From Sphaerisporangium perillae (lineage in GTDB: Bacteria; Actinomycetota; Actinomycetes; Streptosporangiales; Streptosporangiaceae), in contig NZ_JALLPO010000006.1 of NCBI RefSeq assembly GCF_023276435.1, forward strand, positions 62,001-126,000: 64,000 bases of DNA. The letters are read 5' to 3'. Made by a program: the position numbers and the translations under genes. Under the pieces are notes generated by a model. It saw only the letters and a program-made list of their open reading frames with translations, did not search any database and was not told the DNA's origin. Shown piece after piece: positions 51,918-59,275 of this stretch. Positions within the stretch are counted from its first letter, which is position 1, and each line of letters begins with the position of its first letter.

Positions 51918-52913
51918 ATGCCCGTCACCCAGGTCGCCGTGCTCGGCGAGTGCGTCGCGGACGCCTTCGTCGTCGAGACTCCGGATCCGGGCGAACTGGC
52001 CCTTCGCGTACTGCCGGGCGGAGGTCCGGCGAACACGGCGACGGCGCTCGCCCGGCTCGGCACGCCCGCCCGGTTCCTCGGCCGGATCTCCCGCGACGCC
52101 TTCGGTGGCCTGTTCCGCCGTCACCTGGCGGCTTCGGGGGTCGATCTGACCGGCTCCGTGCCCGCCCCGGAGCCGAGCACCCTCGCCGTCGCCACCGTCG
52201 ACGGCGAAGGCAAGGCGGTCTACTCCTTCCGGCCGGACGGCGCCGCCGACTGGCAGTGGAGCAGGGCCGAACTGACCCTCGAGCGGCTCGGCGGAGCGGT
52301 CTGCCTGCACACCGGTTCCCTCGCGCTGGTCCGCGGGCCGGGCGCCGAGCACATCGAGGCGCTGCTGGCGGCCGCCGCCCGCCACGCCACCGTGTCGATC
52401 GACCCCAACGTGCGCACGGCTCTGGTGGACCCCGCGGTGTACCGGGCCCGGATGCCGCGATGGTGCGCGCTGGCCGACGTGGTGAAGCTGAGCGACGAGG
52501 ACCTCGCGCACATCCACCCCGGCGAGAGCGTCGAGGAGGTGTGCGACACCTGGCATGCCGCGGGCGTGCGGCTGGTCGTGGTGACCCGCGGCGCCCGCGG
52601 CGCGGTCGTCTCGGTGGACGGTGAGCGGGCGGAGGTGCCCGCGCCCGCCACGCAGGTCGTGGACACCGTCGGGGCCGGCGACTCCTTCACCGCCGGGCTG
52701 CTGCACCGCCTGCACGCCTCAGGGACGCTCGGCGGGCGGCTCGACGCCCTCGACCTCGGCCAGGCCGTGTCGGCCGCGACCTTCGCCGCCAAGGTCGCCG
52801 CGCTCACCTGCTCGGTCGCCGGCGCCAATCCCCCGTGGGCCAGGGATCTCGCCGAAGAGCTCTCCGGGGAGAACCCGCCGGACCAGGGACGCGCGGCACT
52901 GGCACCCGGGTGA
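51918..52913 (+). CDS. PfkB family sugar kinase, fructokinase-like
   Basis: A 331-residue ribokinase/PfkB-type kinase that phosphorylates a sugar, probably fructose given its neighbours. The N-terminal GGGPANTATALARLG is the substrate signature. DTVGAGDSF (249-257) is the ATP/catalytic signature with the base Asp255. It is divergent from the importer operon and shares its palindromic operator. This is consistent with import of free sugar followed by phosphorylation in the cytoplasm. Confidence 0.9.
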   Translation: MPVTQVAVLGECVADAFVVETPDPGELALRVLPGGGPANTATALARLGTPARFLGRISRDAFGGLFRRHLAASGVDLTGSVPAPEPSTLAVATVDGEGKAVYSFRPDGAADWQWSRAELTLERLGGAVCLHTGSLALVRGPGAEHIEALLAAAARHATVSIDPNVRTALVDPAVYRARMPRWCALADVVKLSDEDLAHIHPGESVEEVCDTWHAAGVRLVVVTRGARGAVVSVDGERAEVPAPATQVVDTVGAGDSFTAGLLHRLHASGTLGGRLDALDLGQAVSAATFAAKVAALTCSVAGANPPWARDLAEELSGENPPDQGRAALAPG

Positions 52914-52984
52914 GTCGCCGGATCGTCGAGGACCGGCGTCGCCGGCACCGGGGTGAACGGCCGGCTCGCCGTGTCCGCTCAGGA

Positions 52985-53000
52985 ACCGGCCTCAGCCGGT
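52985..53000. terminator. Hairpin over the lacI2 stop codon
   Basis: ACCGGC-CTCA-GCCGGT is a perfect 6-bp stem. The stop codon of the LacI2 gene (TCA on the plus strand, 52992-52994) lies in its loop. It sits between the convergent kinase and LacI2 genes and may terminate either. Confidence 0.4.
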
Positions 53001-54044
53001 GCCCACCCCAGGCCGGGTGATCTCGCCGGATCCGCGTGCGACGTACCGCGTCGGCAGCACGACGTGGCGCCCCGGCCCGTCGTAGCCGTCCAGACGGGAG
53101 AGCAGCAGTTCCGAGGCGCGGCGGCCCAGGGCCTTGGGGTCCTGGGCGATCACCGACAGCGGCGGGCTCAGAAGGTTGGCCAGCTCGAAGTCGTCGAAGC
53201 CGACGTGCGCGATGGTGTGATGCAGCCCGAGATCCTGCAGCGCGGACCGCGCGCCGATGGTGAGCAGGTTCTGGCCGGTCACCAGGGCGGTGGGCGGCGT
53301 GCCACCGGTGAGGATCTCACGGGCCGCCCGTTCTCCGGCCGCCTCGCCATGCAGGTCGCGGCGCACCCAGCCCTCCCGCAGCGGGCAGGACAGCGCGGCC
53401 ATCGTCGAGACGAAGCCCTCCCACCGTCGCCGGGCGGTCCACAGCGAGGTCCGATCTCCGAGAAAGGCGATGTCGCGATGCCCGAGCGCGTGCAGCCGCC
53501 GGACCGCGTCGCCGACACCCTCGGCGTTGTCCACCGTGACGGTGTCGACGCCCTCCAGCTCCGCGGCCCGGTCCACGCACACGATCGGCATGCCCTGCCG
53601 CCGCACCGCCTGCAGTTCGTCGTCGACCTGGCCGGTCGGCACCACGATGAGCCCGTCCACCCGTCTGGCGTGGAAGGCCCCGAGCAGGCTGCGTTCCCGC
53701 TCGGGATCCTCGTCGCTGCTGCCCGCGAGCAGCAGCAGCCCGAGCTCGCTGGTGGCGTCCTCGACGGCCCGGTGCAGCAGGGAGGAGAAGGGGTTGGCCA
53801 CGTCTTCGAGGATCAGCCCGATGGTGCGCGTACGGCGGTCCGACCGCCGCAGGCTGCTCGCGGTCGGATCATGCCGGTAGCCGAGCCGCTTCGCCGCCTC
53901 CGTCACCTGAGCGGCCAGCACGGGGTCGACGGGAGTGCCGTTGATGACCCGGGAGACGGTGGCCAGCCCCACGCCGGCCAGCGCGGCGACGTCCTTCATC
54001 GTCGGAGACCGCCCCGTCGCACGCCCCCCGCGTTGTGCGGCCAC
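52992..54044 (-). CDS. LacI family regulator (second)
   Basis: A 350-residue LacI protein. The helix-turn-helix is at 16-38 (MKDVAALAGVGLATVSRVIN), with a 15-residue basic extension. The core resembles the first LacI of this window (TIGLILEDVANPFSSLLH to FDDFELANLLSPPLSVIAQD). It is divergent from the levanase gene, whose leader contains AGGAAACGTTTCCT, its likely operator. Confidence 0.9.
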   Translation of the reverse strand: MAAQRGGRATGRSPTMKDVAALAGVGLATVSRVINGTPVDPVLAAQVTEAAKRLGYRHDPTASSLRRSDRRTRTIGLILEDVANPFSSLLHRAVEDATSELGLLLLAGSSDEDPERERSLLGAFHARRVDGLIVVPTGQVDDELQAVRRQGMPIVCVDRAAELEGVDTVTVDNAEGVGDAVRRLHALGHRDIAFLGDRTSLWTARRRWEGFVSTMAALSCPLREGWVRRDLHGEAAGERAAREILTGGTPPTALVTGQNLLTIGARSALQDLGLHHTIAHVGFDDFELANLLSPPLSVIAQDPKALGRRASELLLSRLDGYDGPGRHVVLPTRYVARGSGEITRPGVGTG

Positions 54045-54188
54045 TCGCGTCTCCTTCGGTACCGGCCCGGCCGTGCCCCACCGGGGTCATCTTCCGATGC
54101 CCCGCGGGCGCTGTCCATTACACCGCAGTTTCCCTGGGCACTGCCTCTGGACTTTTCCCGGACGTCCATCAATACTTGCCTGCGACTC

Positions 54189-54202
54189 AGGAAACGTTTC
54201 CT
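54189..54202. promoter_or_regulatory. LacI-type operator of the levanase gene
   Basis: AGGAAACGTTTCCT is a perfect 14-bp palindrome with central CG, in the 317-base divergent gap between LacI2 and the GH32 gene. It differs from the importer's palindrome, so the two regulators likely recognise different sites. The rest of the gap holds no gene. Confidence 0.75.
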
Positions 54203-54361
54203 TAACCTGTACGCAACAGTGCCGCAGCCCGCGGCGGCCCTCTCCGGCGGCCCCGCGCGCCGTCGACGGCTTCCGCCTGCCCGCTGACCCCGTTCTCCCC
54301 CGGACGGTGACGCCACGTCGCCGATCTGCCGGTTCTCTCCCGCCCCCCGAAGGGAAGATCG

Positions 54362-56338
54362 ATGCGTCGAGCATCACCTCCGCGGCTCGTCCTCATACTC
54401 CTCGCCACCCTGGCCTTCCTCGTCCCCGCCGCCTCCCCCGCCTTCGCCGGCGACCCGGCCGACTACCCCGAATACCCGTACCCCACGACCAGTGAGGGCG
54501 CCTACGACGAGCCCTACCGGGGGCAGTTCCACTTCAGCCCGCGCGGTGGCTGGATGAACGACCCCAACGCCCCGCTGTACTACAAGGGCACCTACCACCT
54601 GTTCTTCCAGCACAATCCGCACGGGCTCGGCTGGGACACCATGCACTGGGGACACGCCACCAGCCCCGACCTCGTGCACTGGACCCAGCAGCCCATCGCG
54701 CTGGAACCAGGCGTGCATCCCGGCGACCTGTGGTCCGGGGCCGGCGTGGTGGACAAGGACGGCACCTCCGGGCTGAAGGCCGGCAAGAAGGACGACCCCA
54801 TCGTGGTGTTCACCGGCACCAACGGGGTCACCGTCAACTACAGCACCGACGGGGCGAAGACCTTCAAGTCCTACGACAACGGGCGCAAGGTGGTGACCCC
54901 CGGCGGCGAGAGCCGCGACCCCAAGGTCTTCTGGCACAAGGCGACCCGCAAGTGGGTGATGGTGGTCTGGTCCAACGAGGGCGGCAACGGCGTCAACGTC
55001 TACACCTCCCCCAACCTGCTCGACTGGACCTTCGCCAGCCGCTTCGCCGCCGATTGGCTGTTCGAGTGCCCGGACATGTACCCGCTGCCGCTGGACGGCG
55101 GCCGCACGGTCAAGTGGGTGCTCAACGACGCGAGCATGGAATACGTGGTGGGCGACTTCGACGGCACCAGGTTCACCACCACCTGGACCACGCCGCAGCG
55201 TATGGACAAGGGCAGGAACGACCCGGGCGGCACCGTCTACGCGCCGCTGACCTTCAACAACATGCCCGGCGACCGGATCGTCCAGATCGCCTGGCAGCCC
55301 GGCAACCGCGGCGGCTCGTGGACCGGCAACGCGAGCTTCCCCGCCCAGCTGGGGCTCCGTACGTTCCCCGAAGGCATGCGCGTCGTCCGCAACCCGGTCC
55401 GTGAGATCTCCAAGATCCGCGGCAAGGGCCGCTCCTGGTCCCAGCGAACGATCACCGCGAGCCCGGACTCCAACCCGCTCGCCGGGATCGCCGGTGACAC
55501 CTACGAGATCACCGCCGAGTTCGACGCGGCCGGCGCCACCGCCTCGGAGTTCGGCCTGCTGCTGCACACCCGGGCCGACGGGAGCTACGACCGCAAGGTC
55601 GCCTACGACCGCGCCGCCCAGACGCTGTACGGCGCGCCCCTCGCGCCCCGGAACGGACGCGTCACGATGCGCGTCCTCGTCGACCGCGGCCAGCTCGAGA
55701 TCTTCGGCAACGACGGCGTCCTCTCCTACACCGACAACGTCAACTTCACCGCCGGGCCCGGCAGCCGGGGCATCTCGGTCTACGCCGCCGGCGGCGAGGT
55801 GCGGCTGGTCTCGCTGAAGTACCACGACCTCGAGCGCATCTGGCCGCCGTCCACTCCCGGCACCAACCCCGGCAGCAATCTCGCCGGGCCGTGGCGCCCG
55901 GTCGGCGGCACCTGGACCAGCCTGGCGGACGGCAAGACGGGCACCACGCCCGGTGGAAACGCCTTCTACCTGAGCGGCCAGACCGGCTCGGACTTCACCT
56001 ATGAAGGAGATCTCCGTCCGGACGCGCCCGGCGCCGCCGCGGCCCTCACCTTCAGGGCCAGCGCCGACCTGGCCATGCACTACACCGCCAACGTCGATAC
56101 CGGCGGCTTCGTACGGCTCTGGCGGCCGGGCGCGGTGCTCGGCGACTACCACACCACCATCACGCCCGGCACCTCCTACCACCTCAAGGTGGTCGCCACC
56201 GGACCGCGCATCCAGGTGTACCTGGAGAACGGCGCGGAACCGGTGATCGACGTGACCGACACCGCCACGGCCAGTGGCTACTTCGGCCTCAACGTGTGGA
56301 ACAGCACCGGCACGATCCGCAACGCCACCGTCAGCTGA
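54362..56338 (+). CDS. Secreted GH32 levanase-like enzyme with C-terminal carbohydrate-binding module
   Basis: A 658-residue secreted fructan hydrolase. A signal peptide ends near AFA-G (29/30). The GH32 propeller has GGWMNDPNA with nucleophile Asp67, ESRDPKVF with the transition-state Asp186, and FECPDMYPL with the acid/base Glu235. A beta-sandwich domain follows to about 480. Residues about 510-658 (GPWRPVGGTWTSLADG...) form an extra module in the position and size of the CBM66 of Bacillus SacC. It probably releases fructose from levan or other fructans for the adjacent importer. Confidence 0.88.
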   Translation: MRRASPPRLVLILLATLAFLVPAASPAFAGDPADYPEYPYPTTSEGAYDEPYRGQFHFSPRGGWMNDPNAPLYYKGTYHLFFQHNPHGLGWDTMHWGHATSPDLVHWTQQPIALEPGVHPGDLWSGAGVVDKDGTSGLKAGKKDDPIVVFTGTNGVTVNYSTDGAKTFKSYDNGRKVVTPGGESRDPKVFWHKATRKWVMVVWSNEGGNGVNVYTSPNLLDWTFASRFAADWLFECPDMYPLPLDGGRTVKWVLNDASMEYVVGDFDGTRFTTTWTTPQRMDKGRNDPGGTVYAPLTFNNMPGDRIVQIAWQPGNRGGSWTGNASFPAQLGLRTFPEGMRVVRNPVREISKIRGKGRSWSQRTITASPDSNPLAGIAGDTYEITAEFDAAGATASEFGLLLHTRADGSYDRKVAYDRAAQTLYGAPLAPRNGRVTMRVLVDRGQLEIFGNDGVLSYTDNVNFTAGPGSRGISVYAAGGEVRLVSLKYHDLERIWPPSTPGTNPGSNLAGPWRPVGGTWTSLADGKTGTTPGGNAFYLSGQTGSDFTYEGDLRPDAPGAAAALTFRASADLAMHYTANVDTGGFVRLWRPGAVLGDYHTTITPGTSYHLKVVATGPRIQVYLENGAEPVIDVTDTATASGYFGLNVWNSTGTIRNATVS

Positions 56339-56354
56339 CGACTCCGCAGAACCG

Positions 56355-56378
56355 GGCCCCCCGCGTGGCCGGGGGGCC
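56355..56378 (+). terminator. GC-rich hairpin terminator of the GH32 gene
   Basis: GGCCCCCCG (56355-56363) and CGGGGGGCC (56370-56378) form a perfect 9-bp stem with a 6-base loop, 17 bases after the GH32 stop. Confidence 0.7.
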
Positions 56379-56703
56379 TACGCGCGATCGGCCCGCATCC
56401 GTGGCCCGGCCGTCCCGTCGCCCGCCCCGAGCAGGTCCGCGTCCGGAACGGCGGCCTCGATGGTGGCGGGCAGGTCGAGGCTGGTACGCAGGGGCGCCGG
56501 CGAGGATCGCCAGCGCCGTGGTGCGCTGCCGGACGATGTCCAGCGGCACCACCGGCTCGGCCGCCCGTTCCTCGCGGCGGCGTTCATGGCGAGCTTCCCG
56601 TGGGCACGCAGGCCTGGCTCGACCAGCCGGCGGACACTTCCCTGATGACGCTCGTCCGGCAGGCGCCGGCGGAAACCGGCGAACGATTCGCCTGACCACG
56701 ATC
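56379..56703 (-). pseudogene. Possible frameshifted gene remnant between GH32 and the Hsp70 cluster
   Basis: The minus strand shows stretches with coding character in two frames: GFRRRLPDERHQGSVRRLVE, then in another frame ERAAEPVVPLDIVRQRTTAL, then back with LRTSLDLPATIEAAVPDAD, ending in stop near 56378. Two frame changes within 300 bases suggest a decayed gene. No family is recognised, and chance open frames in GC-rich DNA are possible. Confidence 0.25.
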
Positions 56704-56758
56704 CTGATAAACCCGGCACCTTCAATGCACATTTACTGATAAACCAGTTATGCCGGGT
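56704..56758. promoter_or_regulatory. AT-rich control region with spaced repeats before the GrpE/Hsp70 cluster
   Basis: CTGATAAACC is repeated exactly at 56704-56713 and 56736-56745, 32 bases (three helical turns) apart. ACCCGGCA (56711-56718) and TGCCGGGT (56751-56758) are inverted across it. The stretch 56700-56860 is clearly less GC-rich than the rest of the window, as expected for a regulated promoter. Confidence 0.5.
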
Positions 56759-56864
56759 GTTGATATGACAGCTGCGGATGAGCCGGGTTCGGCGCCCTGT
56801 CAATCACGACATAAGGCTCATTAGCGGACAGATTACTCTCTACCGGGCGGGGTCATTGGTGGTT

Positions 56865-56888
56865 AGAGTTACTGACATCAGGAACTCT
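56865..56888. promoter_or_regulatory. Inverted repeat just before the GrpE-like gene
   Basis: AGAGTT (56865-56870) and AACTCT (56883-56888) form a 6-bp inverted repeat around 12 bases, 24 bases before the ATG. It resembles neither the CIRCE element nor the HspR box, so the usual heat-shock control is not evident. Confidence 0.35.
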
Positions 56889-56911
56889 GCATTTCCGCCA
56901 CGAGGAGATTG

Positions 56912-57676
56912 ATGGCGCCGCCCCCCGAAGAGCCGCACACTGCCTCCAGCGACGCGACATCTTCCGGCGAACCCGGTCTCCCCGACGCGGCCAAGGAACT
57001 GGCGCGCCAGGTCGAGGAGCTCACCCGACGGCTCGCCGCGCTCGCCGAGACGGCGGGGCGCGAGCACGATCGGGCGGCCCACCGGGAGCAGGTCATCGAC
57101 CGCCTGCACACCGAGAACCAGCAGTTGCGGCACGGGCTCCTGCAGGAGGCGCTGACCCCGGTCAGGGCGGGCCTCTACCGGCTCCACGACACGGTGACCC
57201 GCGAGGCGGCCCGCTGGCAGGCGCCGGACCCGCCCGCCGCCGAGCTGGCCGGTCGCCTGTTCGCGGCCATCGCCGAGGAGGTCGCCGAGGCGCTCGGCCG
57301 CACGGGCGCCGAGCGTGCCGGCGTCAAGGCGGGCGACGCGTACGACCCCGCGCTCCACCGGCCGGCCGGCACGCGCGCGGTGGAGGCCGGCGCGGACGGG
57401 ACGGTCGTGGAGGTGCTGGCCGAGGGGTTCGCGATGGGCGAGCGGGTCCTGCGCAAGGCCTCGGTCGTCGTCGGGCGGGCCGCCCCGGAGGGGGAAGCGG
57501 CAGGCCGCCCGAAATCAGAAAACATGAAAAAGACGAAAAAGCCGGATAAAGCGGGCAACGCGCACGATTTACAGCAGCGGAAAGACCGGAACGACGGCAA
57601 GGACCAGAACGCGGGTGACGAGGTGAACGGGGCCACGGAGCGCGCGGGCGGCGGTACGGAGAAGGGGAGCGAGTAG
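56912..57676 (+). CDS. GrpE-like nucleotide exchange factor
   Basis: A 254-residue protein. Residues 25-75 are a coiled coil (AKELARQVEELTRRLAAL). Residues 80-200 are GrpE-like, with LTPVRAGLYRLHDTV and, in the head, a divergent form of the GrpE HEAV region (ALHRPAGTRAVEAG). The last 55 residues are a Lys/Asp/Asn-rich tail encoded by AT-richer DNA (57520-57590). It is three bases ahead of the Hsp70 gene and so is a dedicated partner of it. GAGGAG precedes the ATG; a TTG one codon earlier is possible. Confidence 0.7.
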   Translation: MAPPPEEPHTASSDATSSGEPGLPDAAKELARQVEELTRRLAALAETAGREHDRAAHREQVIDRLHTENQQLRHGLLQEALTPVRAGLYRLHDTVTREAARWQAPDPPAAELAGRLFAAIAEEVAEALGRTGAERAGVKAGDAYDPALHRPAGTRAVEAGADGTVVEVLAEGFAMGERVLRKASVVVGRAAPEGEAAGRPKSENMKKTKKPDKAGNAHDLQQRKDRNDGKDQNAGDEVNGATERAGGGTEKGSE

Positions 57677-57679
57677 GCG

Positions 57680-59263
57680 ATGGCTGTTCACGGGATCGAC
57701 CTCGGCACGACATATTCGTGTATCGCCTATGTGGACGACGTCGGGCGGCCGACGGTGCTGCGCAACATGGAAGGCGCCGACACCACGCCCTCGGTGGTGT
57801 TCTTCGAATCCCCCGACAACGTCGTGGTCGGCGCCACGGCCAAGGACAGCGCCGTCCTGCACCCCGACCTCGTCGTCAGCCGGATCAAGCGCGACATGGG
57901 CCAGGACGCGCCCCGCGTCAGGCACGGCAGGCCGTACACCCCGGAGGAGATCTCCGCCTTCATCCTGCGCAAGCTCGCCGACGACGCCACGACCACGACG
58001 TCCGAGACGGTCGACGACGTGGTGATCACCGTGCCCGCGTACTTCGGCGCTGCCGAGCGGGACGCCACCAGGAAGGCCGGGGAGATCGCCGGCCTCAACG
58101 TCATCGACGTCGTCTCCGAGCCGATCGCGGCGGCCATCACCTACGGCGTGCTCAACCCCGACCAGGACCGCACGATCCTGGTGTACGACCTCGGCGGCGG
58201 CACCTTCGACACCACGGTGATCAAGATCGAGGGCGGCAACATCGAGGTCGTCTGCACCGACGGCGACCACGAGCTGGGCGGCGCCGACTGGGACGACCGG
58301 CTGGCGGAGCACCTGGCGGAGCGGTTCCGGCAGGAGCACCCCGACGCCGGCGACCCCCTGCTCGACAAGCACTCCGAGCAGCAGCTGCGCCGCGACGCCG
58401 AGGAGCTCAAGAAGACCCTCTCCACGCGCACCCAGCACGCCGTCCGCGTGATGCACGACGGCAGGGTGACCACGGTCGAGCTGACCCGCGAGTCCTTGGA
58501 GGAGCTGACGCGCGACCTGCTCGACCGCACCATCGAGATCACCCGGCGCACCATGGAGACGGCCGCGGGCAAGGGGGTGCGGTCCTACGACCATCTGGTG
58601 CTGGTCGGCGGCTCCACCAAGATGCCGTCGGTGAGCGAGGCCCTGCAGAAGGAGTTCCAGCTCACCCCGCGCCTGCAGGATCCCGACCTCGCCGTCGCCA
58701 AGGGCGCCGCGCTCTACGCCTTCGAGGAGACCTACCGGCGCCTGCGGAAGGCCGGCGAGCCGGACAAGGCCCAGGAGATCGCCGAGCGAGCCGGCCTGTC
58801 CGCCGAGCAGCAGGAGCAGATCGCCGGGCGGACGATCAAGACGGTCGCCTCCCGCGCGTTCGGCATCATGGTGACCGACAAGGAGACCCGCCGCCGTAGC
58901 GTGGAGCACCTCGTCCACGCCAACGACCCGCTCCCGGCCGGCGTGACGCAGGACTTCTACACCATCGACGCCGGCCAGACCGGGGTCACCGTCGAGGTCA
59001 TGGAGCAGGCCGGCACCGCCGAGTCAGACGACCCAGAGGACAACGGCCTCATCGCCGAGGGCCTGCTGAAGATCCCGCCGGGCAAGCCGGCCGGATGGCC
59101 GATCGAGGTCACCTTCGCCCTGGACGCCTCCGGCCTGCTGCAGGTCACCGCCCGCGAGCGGGAGACCGGCGAGGAGCTGGAGCTGCGCATCCAGATCGGC
59201 GGCATGTCCGAGGAGGAGGTGGCCGAGTCCCGGGCCGCCCTGTCCCGCGTCCAGGTCAGCTAG
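57680..59263 (+). CDS. Hsp70-family chaperone lacking the C-terminal lid
   Basis: A 527-residue Hsp70. The ATPase domain has GIDLGTTYSCIAYVD, YDLGGGTFDTTVIKI, and VLVGGSTKMPSVSE. A beta-rich substrate domain follows (GLLKIPPGKPAGWPIEVTF, LQVTARERETGEEL). It ends about 100 residues shorter than DnaK and has no helical lid or acidic tail. No housekeeping grpE-dnaJ-hspR arrangement is seen, so this is not the main DnaK. It is placed in the same operon as the GrpE-like and GTPase genes. Confidence 0.9.
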   Translation: MAVHGIDLGTTYSCIAYVDDVGRPTVLRNMEGADTTPSVVFFESPDNVVVGATAKDSAVLHPDLVVSRIKRDMGQDAPRVRHGRPYTPEEISAFILRKLADDATTTTSETVDDVVITVPAYFGAAERDATRKAGEIAGLNVIDVVSEPIAAAITYGVLNPDQDRTILVYDLGGGTFDTTVIKIEGGNIEVVCTDGDHELGGADWDDRLAEHLAERFRQEHPDAGDPLLDKHSEQQLRRDAEELKKTLSTRTQHAVRVMHDGRVTTVELTRESLEELTRDLLDRTIEITRRTMETAAGKGVRSYDHLVLVGGSTKMPSVSEALQKEFQLTPRLQDPDLAVAKGAALYAFEETYRRLRKAGEPDKAQEIAERAGLSAEQQEQIAGRTIKTVASRAFGIMVTDKETRRRSVEHLVHANDPLPAGVTQDFYTIDAGQTGVTVEVMEQAGTAESDDPEDNGLIAEGLLKIPPGKPAGWPIEVTFALDASGLLQVTARERETGEELELRIQIGGMSEEEVAESRAALSRVQVS

Positions 59264-59275
59264 CCGGGCGGCCGG

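Noticed and set aside
57680-59263. Main housekeeping DnaK
   Set aside because: The lid domain and acidic tail are missing, and the usual grpE-dnaJ-hspR order and HspR/CIRCE sites are absent.
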